From assembly GCA_003971905.1 (NCBI GenBank), contig RSEE01000049.1, positions 62,001 through 126,000 on the forward strand: a stretch of 64,000 bases of DNA. The letters are read 5' to 3'. The first letter of the stretch is position 1; every line of letters begins with the position of its first letter. Shown piece after piece: positions 21,797 to 34,293 of this stretch. This DNA comes from Moniliella sp. 'wahieum'. Its lineage: Eukaryota; Basidiomycota; Moniliellomycetes; Moniliellales; Moniliellaceae. Below the pieces are notes generated by a model. That model was not told where the DNA came from and made no database searches. It saw nothing but the letters and a program-made list of their open reading frames with translations. The translations under genes were made by a program, and so were the position numbers.

Positions 21797-23346
21797 GAGT
21801 CAGTCCATGTGTTGGGCTATCGCTCGACGGCTCTGCTCCTTGCTGTCATCTCCCTTTTCCGGCCACTTGCATCTACCCGCACTCCACCCCTTTTTCTAAG
21901 TCCACCTACCTATGCCTCATCATTCCCTCTTGCATGAGTGCACCATGCCTCCCAGCGATGAAGTTATCCCGTGTGCACTTACGGGTTCATCCCGTCTATA
22001 TCCCCCCCCCCCTGCACTGTACCCTATGGTTTCTCTGCATTCATCTTTGTTCCACGCATTATGTCTCTACGCTTGACTACGGCTATAACGCCTATCTGTA
22101 GTTGCTTCTTTCAGGTGAATGTCGGGCTTACCCACTTACTGGACTTGAGCGTGATCCAGTGCTGCCGTATTCGAGTTTGCACGTATCCGTGGTGCCCTGC
22201 TTGCATATGACAGATGGCTGATCGCAAACGACACGGCACGAATGACTGATTCGCAATCGACATGGTATGAACCATGCTACGAACCACGGCACGAACCACG
22301 GTATGAACTTGCGTCCTGCTTCTACCGCCTTTTACGTGTTTCTCAATCAACACGCCCCCGTCCCATTCCCCTGATTATGTCTGTCAGTCTCCCGAACCTA
22401 CCCGTGGGTCTCGTCGAGTCTTCTCTTCTCAAATGATTTCCTTCGCCATGCATTTTCTCTGGGTTTCTTGGATTCTTCGTTAACCACAGCTAGCCAATAT
22501 AGATACAAAAATGACTGATATACGCGTGTCATACCATCCTTAGTTGCGCATCATTTATACTCGTTCGATGCAGGACCCGGTGGAGTGAATCAAATGCTCC
22601 TGAGTGGGGTGCTTCTCTCAGTCGAAATCTCATGGGCGAGGCGAGGTCCTTGTCTCGACTCAGAAGACAAGGCTCCGTATATGCCCGGGATCGGGCAAGA
22701 GTGGCATGCCTGCAGTCCGTGCACCTATAATAGAGGACAGATTGGGAGGGCGACACAGACAGAGCAACGGCAGGGTCAGACATTATTCGCCACGTTTGTG
22801 CCAGAAAACGGCAGGCTTGGTCCTCCTTCGTCCTCTCCCAGAAGACTCCCTCAAGATGATTTCCCCCTCCATCTGCCTCCCTGATTCATCGAAGTCCCCG
22901 GCCCTGGCCCATCGCCAGGTACAGCCAAAGGAGACACAAAGAGAAGCTGTCGGAGGAGATCTGTCCAGCGGTCTGCTACCGGTGTGAAGGGAGATGGTAG
23001 TTGACTAAGGAATGAATTACTGGCCCGGCAGAAGCCTCGGGAAGATCTGCTACGGAATAAACCGGGGCTAATTGGGCTGGGCCGCAGGTGAAGTCACACT
23101 CAACAGAAACGTGTGGGCTTGACCAGGATCGAAAATTCTCGGCTTCTCCCTTGGGACTATACGTGTGCAATGACGCGTGGCACTGGAAGATGTGTACCGT
23201 AATAATGGTGTGAATGCTAATAGTGGTGGCTGAACGGTATGTTACGCATACGAGGTCGGAGCCTGAGGGGCCTGATGCACGTCGAGCCTCATGCCCCCGT
23301 CTACAGCATAGACAAGGTTCCAACGGGCGTTCATTAAAAAAAACAC
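21797..23346. other. Intergenic, no gene recognised
   Basis: 3' flank of the MFS gene, then AT-richer DNA with a short CACGAACCACGGTATGAAC-type iteration (22262-22315). No convincing frame. Confidence 0.5.
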
Positions 23347-23428
23347 TCTCCGACCGGGAATCGAACCGGGTCTCGTCCGAACGTCCACATCATGACAGGG
23401 ACGTGTCATAGCCACTAAACTATCGGAG
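23347..23428 (-). tRNA. tRNA-Asp (GTC) with a 13-nt intron
   Basis: The acceptor CTCCGAT pairs with GTCGGAG (one G-U). The anticodon stem CGTCC/GGACG closes a loop that becomes the canonical CTGTCAC after removal of a 13-nt intron at 23380-23392, placed right after position 37. The anticodon GTC is at 23394-23396. A T8 terminator follows on the minus strand. The T arm reads CCCGG TTCGATT CCCGG and pairs poorly; one extra G (CCGGG) would make a perfect arm, in line with a lost base in a homopolymer. Confidence 0.9.
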
Positions 23429-25118
23429 ATTACATTTCTGAAATCATTGAACCATATCACCCTTGTATCACGTTGGAAAACGCTGAATATGTTTTTCGGT
23501 CACTCAGTTGTCCTTTTAAACCCAGTGTGGAGCAAAACTCGCCATTGGTTACACAACGATGATGTGCTCCCGGGCAAATTAGCAAGTCGTGTAATAGCAA
23601 GAACGTTCATTCTCAGTGGTGCACGCTGAATAGCTAGCATTAACCAGCGGGGGAAACAGAAAGAGCAGGGTGAGCAAGAGACCCCTTTTTTCCGTTCTTG
23701 ATCTAAGTTTTTTGGTCCTAGTCTAACAAACGGGAACGGTTCTTAACCGTCATACACACTCTCCTTATACGTAGTATTAGTACTGAGTGGATCCCAGGAC
23801 AAGAACGGATACGCGCTACACCTTCATCACAACTCGAACTTCACTTGATGGTCATCAAGCGCAAAATCACCGACCGAGAGTACAGGATGTTTTTGTTGAA
23901 GTCTTCTGCACGCCGGTTTGTACCTGACATCGGTACCTTCAGTGCTGTTTGATCAAAACTGGTGTGGACATCTTTAGTAGGTCCGGTTCTTGTTTGTGAG
24001 AGCTGTCTTCGTCTTGCTACACAGTACTAGCCATCTCTGATATCGATCTGATAATCTGACCATGCTGTTTTCCCTGTGCATCCAATGGGCTTTTGAAGGT
24101 CCGTTTTGCGGCCTTCAACTGTTGAAGGGATCTATCATGCCCCCCCCAAAAAATCACATGTAGCACGATCTCGTGAACGATGTGGATTGTGGTGCAACCA
24201 GAGGCCCACTGGACACGGTTTTCTGCAGGAGGCAGGAGAAAAAGTGGAGGTCAAGCCATCACATATTGCATCACCAAGATTTTAATACCTTCTTACCAAT
24301 AGAATACAACATCGGCTCGTGCCCCATTAGAGATAGATAGATTCGCAGCAGTGTATCCGACTTTTCTGAGGCTTCTGCAAACGCTCATTGAACGTTGATT
24401 ATCAACGAGTATAGTAGTGAAGTATATACTAACAGGAGCGATGCCTGGCTGCTATACTGGTTAACATCTACTATATATACCCCACGCAATCGACTTTTTC
24501 CTCTTCTCTTTGCCCCAATTCATGTCTTCCAACAAGAGTGTTTGCGACTACACGCTCTTTTGATCCCTGGAGCGCTTTTGAGAGAAGGCCCACTTTCGAT
24601 CAGCCCGCTTGCTTTCCTTGTCCATCGGAGCTGTCTTCGCGCTTTCACGTCCGGAACCTCTAACAAGCAATCCAACCTATATGTCAGACGCTGATGGGAC
24701 ACACACACACAAACATATCCACCGGCTCCCACAGGAAGCCAGCAACCCACAGTCACTACAGTACGTGCCCGCATACACCTGCCCCGGGCGGTGCGATCCC
24801 TCCCACCTGGTGAGGGATGTGAGGAGCGAATTGAGTTGGCAGAACGCAAACACAACCCAATCTTTCTCAGACAGGTTGTTGCAGAGGGAGAACCGTATTG
24901 GCCGCAGATCACATGGATCACAACGGGGAGAAGCTTGAAGCTTGAGGAAGGGATGGGATCCAGTACATGAGGGCAGCCCAGGCACCAAAAGATTTCAAAT
25001 TTCCGCTGGCTGCAGCTGGTGAATATTGAATGCGCTCGAAATGGCCAGTAGAGTAGATAGAACGCAGTCCCATTGCACCGAACCGAATTTTTTCCCCTTC
25101 GGCAGTGTACAAGCAGTC
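23429..25118. other. Intergenic, no gene recognised
   Basis: AT-rich sequence without a supported gene. A TATA-like box (TATATATAC, about 24473-24481) with a CT-rich leader precedes an ATG at 24522 that opens only 13 codons. GAAGCTTGAAGCTTGAGG occurs at 24930. Confidence 0.45.
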
Positions 25119-25127
25119 TATAAAAAA
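25119..25127 (+). promoter_or_regulatory. TATA box of the FKBP gene
   Basis: CTATAAAAA about 70 bp upstream of the ATG at 25191 (ACCATGG context). Confidence 0.6.
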
Positions 25128-25190
25128 ACAGTGCCAGCCCGCTTGCCCGTCGCTCCACCCTCACACCACTACCCCACCCCAAAACCCACC

Positions 25191-26542
25191 ATGGCTGCAC
25201 CTCCTGTTGAACTGTTTGCGATGCGCATTGAGCCGGGCGAGCCGGTTCCCGTTGACACGGAGGGTGTGGTGATCACCAACGTGTGCTTTGCTTCGGACGC
25301 TCCGGCCAAGGGCACGACTATCCTCAAGTTGCACCACGTCAAGGTCTCGGACGACTGGGACTCGGACGACGAGATCGACTCGGACGCCGACGACGATGAC
25401 GAGGAGATGGAGGAGGCGCCTCAAAAGGCCCCCAAAGGCAAGAAGGGGAAGGCGGCTGAGCCTGAGTCTGAGTCGGAGGACGAAGACGAAGACGATGACG
25501 ACCTGGGGGGGAAGTGGAGGAGAAGGAGTATGCTGTTGCCCGTCTCACCGCCGGCCACACGGAGCAGGTGACGCTCAACCTCCAGATCTCGTCGGAGGAA
25601 TTGGTTGCGCTGAGTGTCGCCGGGGCTAAGCAGGCGGTGGACGTGATTGGCTCGTACCTTGCTCCCCCTCCTGGGTTTGACGAGGAGCCTTCGTCGGATG
25701 AGGAGATCACCTCGGATGAGGACAGCGAGGATGAGGGTGAGCTTTCTTCCGGAGAGGACGACGACGACGAAGAGGAGGAGGAGGAGGATCTGGGGTCGAT
25801 CCCGAAGAGTTTTCCGACGCGGACAACGACACTGACGCCCTCTCGTTGCGTGCAGACTTGAAGCGCATCCTGGCCGGGGGCGATGTTTCGGATGAGGAAG
25901 ATGCGTCGGGCCGGATCGAGGAGCTGAAGGAGCCTGAACCCGCCAAGACGACTGGGAAGCGTGCGCGCGCCCAGGAGGAGGACGGGGATGTGACCCATCC
26001 CGATTTGGCTGCGGCCGCGGCGGCCGAAGGCCTGGACCCTAACGCACTCTCCAAGGGACAGAAGAAGCGGCTGAACAAGAAGCTGCGTGCGCAGAACGGG
26101 GAGGCGGCTGAGGCTCCCCAAGCTCCGGCCGAAAAGAAGATTGAGAAGAAGGAGGAGAAGAAGGAGGAGAAGAAGCCGAAGAAGAGCGACAAGCCCGAGG
26201 AGGAATCTTCTTCCAAGCGCACGCTCGAGGGCGGCTTGGTTGTCGAGGACAAGAAGGTTGGCACCGGGCCGGTCGCCAAGAAGGGCGCGCGGATCTCGAT
26301 GCGCTACGTGGGCAAGCTCACGTCGGGCAAGATTTTTGACCAGAACACGAGCCAAGCCGTTTGCCTTCCGTCTGGGTGCTGGGCAGGTGATCAAGGGCTG
26401 GGACGTTGGCGTGGCCGGGATGCGGGGGGCGGCGAACGCCGCCTGACCATCCCGCCTGCGATGGGCTACGGCCGCAGCGGCGCGGGGCCGATCCCCGCGA
26501 ACGCGACGCTGGGTTTGATGTGAAGCTGGGGGGACCAAGTAA
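25191..26542 (+). CDS. Nucleolar FKBP-type peptidyl-prolyl isomerase (Fpr3/Fpr4-like)
   Basis: A proline isomerase of the nuclear FKBP class that acts on histones and in the nucleolus. An N-terminal nucleoplasmin-like domain starts MAAPPVELFAMRIEPGEPV and continues EKEYAVARLTAGHTEQVTL. Three acidic tracts (DSDDEIDSDADDDDEEM, ESESEDEDEDDDD, and one near 25760) and a Lys/Glu-rich linker (KKIEKKEEKKEEKKPKK) follow. The C-terminal FKBP domain has GARISMRYVGKL, PFAFRLGAGQVIKGWDVGV, RRLTIPPAMGYG and GFDVKLG. At least five single-base shifts are needed (25505-25510, 25793-25797, about 26353, 26422-26428, and 26513-26517), most at G runs. Next gene downstream is the multi-KH protein, same strand. Confidence 0.9.
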
Positions 26543-26593
26543 AAAGGATGCTGCATGTTTGCAAGTGAGACGGTCGAGTTTGCCTGTGAGATG

Positions 26594-26752
26594 GACGGAC
26601 GGACAGAAGACAGAAGACAGAAGACGAAGACAGAAGACGAAGACAGAAGACGAAGACAGAAGACAACCTAACAGGCAGGCAACTGACAGAGAGACAGACA
26701 CACTGACAGAGAGACAGACACACTGACAAAGAGACAGACACTCTGACAGACA
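26594..26752 (+). repeat. Two adjoining microsatellite-like arrays
   Basis: First a purine-rich array of ACAGAAG/ACGAAG units (about 26600-26665). Then about four units of a 20-bp repeat of the type CTGACAGAGAGACAGACACA (26684-26752). They fill the gap between the FKBP and multi-KH genes and are not coding in any supported frame. Confidence 0.85.
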
Positions 26753-27006
26753 GACCTACACACGGAAGAGGTGCTCCTCCTACTACACCCCATCGTCAGT
26801 GCTCGGCCCAAACGCATCGTTCGGTGGATCGTCGTTCAGACGTCAGCATCCCACCCGCCAAAGAAGACCCACGTCACAGTGGCGCCGTGCCGCGCACGCC
26901 ATGTGGTGCAAGACGGGCGTGCTAGGGTTGCCACGTCGCCCCCCGCCGAATGCATTAACTTCCTGGCCGCCCGCCGCCGCCTTCTGCCCCCACCTGTTCC
27001 ATCGCC

Positions 27007-30000
27007 ATGGTTACGGCCGCTGAGCTCGAGGCTGCGCACGCTGCCGCCGCGCATGCCACGCTGACGCCGCCGTCAGCGCCCCTGCTGTCGACCCCTTCCC
27101 GGCGCTGCCCGTCGTCGACCCCTTCCCTTCGCTCGGCGGACGCAGCGTCGGTGTGTTGCCCGCCACTCCCGCCGCCCCTGCCGCTGCGCGTGCCGGCCCT
27201 GCGCAGGCGGCTGCCCCGCCGACGGCGGAAGACTTCCCCGCCCTCGGGGGCCCCGTGCGTGCGCCCGTCTGGACCGGAAGCCCCCCGTCATCCACCGCAC
27301 CAAGCACACCACCACCCTTGTCCTCCCCACCACCCCCGCCCTGGCGAGCAAGGTCCCGCAGGTGCTTGCCGTCTGCGCGCCAAGTACGGTGGCCCTACCC
27401 ACACGGCCAACACGGGTCTCGGTGCCCACGCCAATGCCGTGACGATCGAGGCGAGCACGACGCAGAAGCTGCAGACGACCACCTTTATTCTCCGCAGCGC
27501 AAGTGAGAAGGCTCTGGCGGCTGCCAAGAAGGAGCTCAGCACCTCCTTGGCTCAGCACGTCGTCCTTTCCGTGCCCATCCGGCCGGTCTGCGTGCGCATG
27601 TGATTGCGCCAAGGGCAAGACGCTCCGTGCTATTACCGATGCCACCGGAGTGAAGGTCAACATCCCCAAGGCCACCTCGGATGCGCCTGTGCACGATGAG
27701 GACGATTGGGCCAACGCCGAGCAAATTGACGTGACGATCGAGGGCGATGAGATCAATGCGCGTGCTGCCCGCGACCAGATCCTTGCCCTGGTTGCAGAGC
27801 GCACCAGCAAGATCACCCAGCGCCTGACGGACATTGACCGTGTCTATTTCCCCTTCTTGGCCGGGCCCAAGAACAGCGGCACGGTTCAGCTCGAGTCCGA
27901 CCCGAGCTGGGCAATGGCGAGATCAAAGTTCGTATTCCTCCCCTGCCGCTTTCCTCCCGCCCAAAGAGGGTGCTTCCCGGGCGAGCGCGAGCGCGACCTT
28001 TCGCTTGTTGTGTCTGGTGAGCGGGATGCGGTGCAGCGCGTTGTCGCCCACATCCAACGCCAGGTGGCCGACATGAAGCGCACCTACAAGACATTGGCTC
28101 TGCAACTTCCCAAGCGTCAGCACCGTTTCCTCGTGGGTGAGAATGCGGCAGATGTGCTGGCGCAGACGGGGTGCAGCATTGAAATTGCTCCGGCTTCGGA
28201 CAAGTCGGATGTGGTGACGCTGCGTGGCCCGGCGGCCGCGCTGCCCGTCGGCCTGAGCGCGACGATTACCAAGGCCAATGCGGTTGCTGTGGAGAGCGCC
28301 GATTTGGCCGCCGGGGCCGATGCGGCGCATGCGGCCGTGCTGGCGCGCTGGCTGCGTACCGGTCACCTTCCTAGCGCCGAGGGCGTTCAGGTTTTCCTCC
28401 CCCGCGAAGGCAGTACCGAGGTGGAAATTACCGGTGCCGATGCTGAGGCTGTAGCCAAGGCGCGCGCTGAGGTGGAGCAACTGGTGCTTACGCACCCGCC
28501 CAGCACTGTGGGACGCTTGACCATTGATCCCCTTTTGTACCGCCACATCATTGGCAAGAAGGCGTCCAACCTCAAGAAGTACGAGGCGCAGCATGTCAAT
28601 GTTCTCTTCCCTCCTGAGGCGAACGCGCTGGAGACCGACGACCCTGCGGCATCGGAGGTGGTGCTTGTTTACACCCCGCCCGCTGGGGGCTCGTCGAGCG
28701 ATGCGGCAGCTGCCCTTGCATCGGTGCAGGAACAGCTCGAGGCTACGGCGGCCACGGTGGCGGACATGGAGTCTTTGACTCTGCGGGTGTGCCTGCCAAG
28801 CTGCATCGCGCGATCCTCGGCCCGAACGGGACCACGCTCAATGCCCTGATTGGCGAAGAGAAGGCCGTGGCTGTCACGCTTGGCTCGACGGGTAAGAAGA
28901 GTGTGGCGGAGGACGAGATTGTGGTGCGTGGGCCGTCGACGGAAGCCCACCGCGTCGCTGAGGCCATTAAGAAGTTGGCTGAAGAGGCGGAGCAAGATGC
29001 CATCGTCAATGGGTTCCAGGCCACGTTGCAGGTGGAGGCAGCCTATGTCCCTCACCTGATCGGGAAGAACGGTGCGGCAATCAGCAAGCTGCGTGACGAG
29101 TTGGGCGTTAAGGTCGATGTGGGCGATGCCACCGAGGGTGCTGCGAAGAAGCCGGGTGCCTGTGATCCTTACTGGCCGCAAGGAGAATGTCGGGGAGGCA
29201 GAGCGGCGACTGCGCGCGCAGTGGAACGTCTGGAGGATGAGACGAGCCTCACGCTCAAGGTGGACCCTTCGCTCCATGGCTCGCTGATTGGGCAGGGTGG
29301 CAAATATGTGACCCGCTTGCAAGAGAAGTACGCCGTCCGCATTATCTTCCCCCGCTCCTCGGCTGAAGAAGAGGAGGAGGACAGCGAGGAGGACAGCAAG
29401 CGCAAGCAAAAGGCCGACGAGGTGATCCTCCGTGGCGGCAAGAAGGGCGTGGCTTCCGCCAAGGCCGAACTTCTTGAACTGGCTGCCTACGAAGCCGAGC
29501 ACAACAATGCTCTCACCCTTCCCGTGCCCCCGGCAGCTGTGGCGCGCATTCTGGGTCGTGCTGGCTCGAACATTGCCCAACTGCGGGAGGAGTCAGGAGC
29601 GCAGATTGACCTGGACCACGTGCGGGATGCAGAGCAGGGGCAAGTCAAGATCCGTGGAACCAAGGAGGCGATCGCCAAAGCACGCAAGGAAATCGAGAAG
29701 ATCGTCGCAGAGGTGGGCCAGGAGGTTACCTACAGTATGTGTTCCTCCGTGCGTGTCATCATGGCGTGTGAAACTGACACTTTGAATAGCCGTCGAGGTT
29801 CCTTCGACGTTGCACGGCCAGCTGATTGGTGTCCGTGGCAGCGGGGTGCGGGACCTTGTGATCCGTGCCGGCGGGGACGAAAACCTGGCAATGCAGTATG
29901 TCTCATTCCCGCGCCGGGGGAGCGAAAAGTCGGACGAAGTGGTTGTGCGTGCGCCGGCCGGAGTCGCAAGCAAGATCAAGGCCGAGCTGGAGAAGGCCGC

Positions 30001-30775
30001 CGAACAGCGGCTGCGCGCGCAGCCGAGGTGACGAAGGGTGTGCGTGTTCCTACTGGGCAGCACCGCAACCTCATCGGCCGTGGCGGCAGCCGGCTGCGTG
30101 AGTTTGAAGCGGAGCACCATGTACGCGTGTTCTTCCCAGGCTCGAAGCTGTACGCCTCGGCGCCGGGGCCGGTGAATGCGTCGGATCTGGAGGGGGCTCC
30201 GGCCGAGGAAATTGTCAAGGTGCGTGGCTCACCCGAAGCGGTGGAGGCGGCCGGCGCGGCGCTGAGCAAATCGGCTGCGCCTGGTGTGAGCAAGGAGATC
30301 CAGGTGCCCGCCGCGTTGTCGCGGCAGGTCGCCAGCCTCAAGCTGCTCCGCTCGCTCCGCTCGGACTCGAACGTGACCGTGGATCTGCCCAGGGGGGGAG
30401 CGAGCAATGGCACGGCTGCACGGATCGACGACGAGCCGGAGGTGGGCGAGCTGACGGTGTCGGAGGGGACCTGACGACGACGGTGACCTGGACGCTGCAC
30501 GGGAAGGACGAGGCGGCGCTGGAGCGGGCGGCAGGCGAAGTGGAGCTGGCGGTGGAGGAGGCGCGGGTGGGAGGCGCGTACCAGGGCACACTCGTGGTGC
30601 CGCCGAGCGCGGCGGGGATGGTGGTGGGGCGGCAGGGGGACGCTGAGACGCTGGAGAGCGAGACGGGGGCGCGGATCACGGTTGCGCGCGAGGGGGGCGT
30701 GATCAGCCTGTCTGGCTCCGAGGAGGCCATCCGCGAGGCGGCGGAGCGGATCCGGGACATTGTGGAGCGCGACTA
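27007..30775 (+). CDS. Vigilin/Scp160-like multi-KH RNA-binding protein
   Basis: A cytoplasmic, polysome-associated RNA-binding protein with KH domains in series. The start MVTAAELEAAHAAAAHA is followed by an Ala/Pro-rich region containing TAEDFPALGGP. KH signature loops (GxxG) then follow in order: FLVGENAADVL, HIIGKKASNLKKY, AILGPNGTTLNAL, HLIGKNGAAISKL, SLIGQGGKYVTRL, RILGRAGSNIAQL, QLIGVRGSGVRDL, NLIGRGGSRLREF and MVVGRQGD, nine clear ones plus weaker ones earlier. One acidic insert, EEEEEDSEEDSKRK, lies near 29370. An intron of about 60 nt is possible near 29735-29790. Frame changes are numerous (for example near 27100, 27600, 28790, 29160, 29790, 30030 and 30470). It ends IRDIVERD. The Scp160/vigilin family is secure. 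Confidence 0.92.
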
Positions 30776-31153
30776 GGCGTCGGCTCTGCCAAAACTGCCA
30801 AAATGTGCATGTGCCACCTATCGTCAATGGGTCATTTCGATGCAATCGTGGATGATGGGGGCGTGGATAGGTTGTGTCCCGCGTGCCTTAGACTGCTCTT
30901 GACTGCTCTTCTGTGCAACACGGCCGGCGATGGTGCGTGTCCATTGGGCTGCCGAGGCAGTGGCTGAGGGGGGCGGCGCAGAGAAGCAGAGCGACACTTT
31001 GAGAGGCTAGTTGGGCAGCGATTAGATTCATGAATCCAGGTACCATCTACAGCCGAGAGCGAGTCGGCGGACTTAATGGGCAGCCGAGAACGTTGCGCCA
31101 TCCTACTTTGCTGCCAATACGACAATAGCAGTACAAGAGTGAAGGATACAACT
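30776..31153. other. Intergenic between multi-KH gene and tRNA-Ile
   Basis: No feature other than a short direct repeat GACTGCTCTT at 30891-30910. Confidence 0.5.
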
Positions 31154-31252
31154 GGTCGATTAGCTCAGTTGGTCAGAGCGTGGTACTAATACATCCACTT
31201 GTTCGGAGTGTTGGTAATGCCAAGGTCATGAGTTCAAGCCTCATATTGACCA
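31154..31252 (+). tRNA. tRNA-Ile (AAT) with a 25-nt intron
   Basis: The acceptor GGTCGAT pairs with ATTGACC. The D arm GCTC/GAGC and T arm (loop TTCAAGC) are intact. The anticodon stem TGGTA/TGCCA closes a loop that becomes CTAATAA after excision of a 25-nt intron at 31192-31216. The anticodon AAT is at 31188-31190. The discriminator A is followed by a T8 pol III terminator. Confidence 0.95.
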
Positions 31253-31259
31253 TTTTTTT

Positions 31260-32244
31260 TCTCTATCAAATTATCAAACGCCCCCAAGATACCCATTGAC
31301 CCTTGGAGCCATCCACAGGCACCAGCGGGAAGCTCGCCCCCGGCGTTCTCGCTCGTGGATGGCTCTGAGTAACCTTCTACCATGCTGTGAGAGCGAGTTT
31401 TCGCAGTGGAATGTTGCTGAATATGTTGTGCGTTTTTAGAAAGTTTTTCCTCGTCCTCTCTCTCGCTCCCTTCCTAGTTACTAGTTACTGTCCATATGCT
31501 GAGCGTTTTTTGATGGTATGACTCACCACTAGCCTCTGCTTGCGCACCACTTCCTGCAGTCACCATCCGTCAGCGCCCGAGCCCCAGAGGCCTTGAGGGT
31601 AATAGTAGAGCATGGTTGTGGTAGAAAAAGAAGGCACAACAACACTACAACAGTCGCCACACCTCCCCGCGACTATATCGGTGCATATAGATATATGTGA
31701 GAGGTACACCAGATCAATTGGCGTATTCGAAAGGTATCTTTATGAACCACAAGTCCCTCATGCATCATGCCGTATGCGTGGAGATATCGTTGATGACCTT
31801 TGAGTTGCTGGGAGAACGATGAACGTGCTAGTAGCTTGGTGTTCAAGCACCTATCTTTGATTGATAAGGAAGCTTGAAGCTTGATTCGTGATGCATTGTG
31901 CCTGGGCGAACGATGGAGACTCATCCCCGAGTCCTCGATTGCTGCCTCAGCAAGACAACCCTGAGGCTGTATACAGCCGTATGTTGAAACGGGCACCGCC
32001 CTTGTGCCCACCTCAATTGGCACCAATGATGATGACACGAGGACGTTGATAACGACGAGCGTCGAGCGCTCCTGGGCAAAGTGCCCAGTCTCCACTCAAT
32101 TCCAGCAGGCACAGCCGTCGAGCACTCTGGAGTACCCAGCCTCCGCAATGCCATCAGGCACTGGGTCGCCCACGGCTGTCACATCAAAACCCTAGAAGGA
32201 CAAGCGACTTTTGTAAAGGAAATCTATGAGGCGGAAACAAGAAC
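31260..32244. other. Intergenic, no gene recognised
   Basis: Contains AGCTTGAAGCTTGATTC (31870-31886) and ACTAGTTACTAGTTACT near 31470-31490. The 31673-32154 minus frames are unsupported. Confidence 0.45.
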
Positions 32245-32250
32245 TATAAT
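32245..32250 (+). promoter_or_regulatory. TATA-like box of the GT90 gene
   Basis: TATAAT, 72 bp upstream of the ATG at 32322; weak match. Confidence 0.3.
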
Positions 32251-32321
32251 CACAGTTGCGTTGGTCTAATCAAACACAGACCCTCCGGCGTTTCTCGCTC
32301 TCCTTGCTTCCTTCATCCACC

Positions 32322-33979
32322 ATGCTCGGCCTTGTTAGGCTTCTGGCCAAGGTCGGCCGCTGTCGAGAGGACTATATGCGCCTCTTAAGTGAACCTGCCC
32401 ATCTACTCCCTTCCTGTGGGTCGCAGAGGGAGCCCCAGAAGGAGAATCTTTCAAGGACAAGCCCCAGCGATCCCTCTACTCTTCCCACGACGATCCCCAG
32501 CAATCCCTCTACTGGCCGGACCCGCACTCTACGGGAACAAGTGCAAAGGCTGGCGCTGCCACTCCTGTTGAGCGTCTTTATCGCTACCTCACTCTTGCTT
32601 GCATGGAGCGGGATACTGAACCAACTGGCACGGGAAAAATATCCTAGTTTTAGCCCGCTTTACCGTGGCGAACGACAATGGGGCACGTCCCTCTAGGCGA
32701 GTGGTCTAGTGGACGAGGCGGGCTTCCGGCGAACAAACAAGACCGGCACACCATGTCCATGCAATGTGTCAATGGGAGTTCCCTGCGCTCATGCCGCAGC
32801 TGGCGAGCAACACTCAGGCCTGGCTCGCCAAGGGGGGGATTCAGTATGCGAATGTGCAACGGACCGCGGCCACGGTCAAGAAGGAGGGAGATCGGTGGGG
32901 TGCAGCCCATCTGGTGCTATACCAAAACCGTTTGTACGTGCGGGGTCTTCAGGTAGGCACCGACTCGCGCATCCTGGGCGTGCTGAGCCTGGTGTACCAG
33001 GCCATTGTCGCCAGCCCTCACACATTGCCGGACACGGAATGGGTGGTGAGCACGGCCGACAAAGATGGTGCTGCTGATGAACCGAGTGCGTGGGTGCTAG
33101 CCACCCCGACAGCCGACGCGCCAGACAAGGGACAATGGTTGGCGCCCGACTTTGGGTTTGCCGGATGGCCCGAGGCGGGAATCATGGGGATGGGAGACTA
33201 CATGATGCTGGCGGACAACGTGACGGAACGCCATCCATGGGGTGGGCGACAAAGTCGAGCTTTCTGGCGGGGATATGCGAATTGGTATCCGGTGCGTTTG
33301 GACCTTCTGGAGCGAGCACGGAACGATACGTCGCACCGCCTCTTTGATGTAAAAGAGACGTCATTCCATCACGACCCGGGGCTTGCGCAGCCCATTCCCA
33401 TGCAAGAGCATTGTGCGCACAAGTTTCTTATCCAGTCTGAAGGCAACTCGTATTCGGGACGAGGCAAGTACTTACTCAGTTGCCGATCCGTCGTCATCGC
33501 CCATCCTCCCGAGTGGACCCAGCACTTCCATCCTGCCTTGGTCCCCAACCCAGAATCCCCGGATCGCAATATCGTCCTCCTCCCTGGCCCGTATTTTGAA
33601 GAGGTAGAGCAAACTCTGGATGAACTGCAAGAAAAGGACCAAGTGGCACAGAAGATTGCAGACAATACCTATCGACAATGCGGCAGCGTACGCTCTCCCA
33701 ATTTCCTCTTTGTTCCATCCCTCGTGATGTTCGTACTGACCATCGACAAACAACACAGGCTACCTAACCCCAGCTGCTACGAGCTGCTATGTGCGCGCCT
33801 TGATTGAGGCGTACGCGGCATCGCAAGTATTAGAAACTTGGCCCGTCCGGCATACCACTATCTTGTCCAATTCTCCCGGGGACCATACCCACGGCCTGGA
33901 CCGGGCGCTGGCGTGGTGCCAGGTGGAGGCCGGGGAACCTCAGTCACCTGGCGGGAAGGGCAAGATATCGAGTACGTGA
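32322..33979 (+). CDS. GT90/CAP10-like glycosyltransferase, type II membrane protein
   Basis: A Golgi glycosyltransferase of the CAP10/GT90 family, which in basidiomycetes adds xylose or similar sugars to glycans. The start MLGLVRLLAKVG is followed by a hydrophilic stretch and one TM segment, LALPLLLSVFIATSLLLAW, typical of type II topology. The luminal domain includes WVVSTADKDG, a catalytic-region stretch SRAFWRGYANWYPVRL, FHHDPGLAQPIPMQEHCAHKF and the family hallmark EGNSYSGRGKYLLSCRSVV. An intron at 33688-33758 (gtacgc...aacacag) joins RQCGS to YLTPAATSCYVRALIEAYA. The N-terminal and luminal parts lie in different frames, with shifts near 32690 and 32760. The end is uncertain because the last frame may shift after 33900. 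Donor and acceptor are unknown. Confidence 0.82.
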
Positions 33980-34206
33980 CCTGGCTCTTGTCAGGCCAGC
34001 CTCAGTGGCCTCCGCGCCCCCCTTCAAATCAAAGCCATTGAGGTCCCTTTTGGTACGGTATTGGGTATTGTGAAAACACATGACAACGAGGGTGAGGCAG
34101 GACTTGCCCACAATTTGGTACATTGACTTCAACCGATGAACGAAAGCGAACAATCTTAATCAAAAATTTAAAAGTATTGTGTCTATTGTTTCAGATGTAT
34201 CAACTT

Positions 34207-34293
34207 GGGCGGATAGCTCAGTTGGTAGAGCGCACGCTTCGCATTACACTTGGCGTCTGTGTGAGGTCTGGGGTTCGATTCCCTATTCGTCCA
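34207..34293 (+). tRNA. tRNA-Ala (CGC) with a 14-nt intron
   Basis: The acceptor GGGCGGA pairs with TTCGTCC. D arm GCTC/GAGC; T arm TGGGG/CCCTA with loop TTCGATT. The anticodon stem CACGC/GTGTG closes loop TTCGCAT after removal of a 14-nt intron at 34244-34257. The anticodon CGC is at 34240-34242. A T7 terminator follows. Confidence 0.95.

Noticed and set aside
24473-24560. Gene start after TATATATAC and a CT-rich leader
   Set aside because: The ATG at 24522 opens only 13 codons and no credible intron continues it; noted as promoter-like only.
25339-26556. 405-codon minus-strand frame
   Set aside because: Runs antisense across the acidic and Lys-rich tracts of the FKBP gene; poly-Ser and poly-Leu runs are the mirror of GAG/AAG codons.
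28669-29580. 303-codon minus-strand frame
   Set aside because: Antisense of KH domains in the Scp160-like gene.
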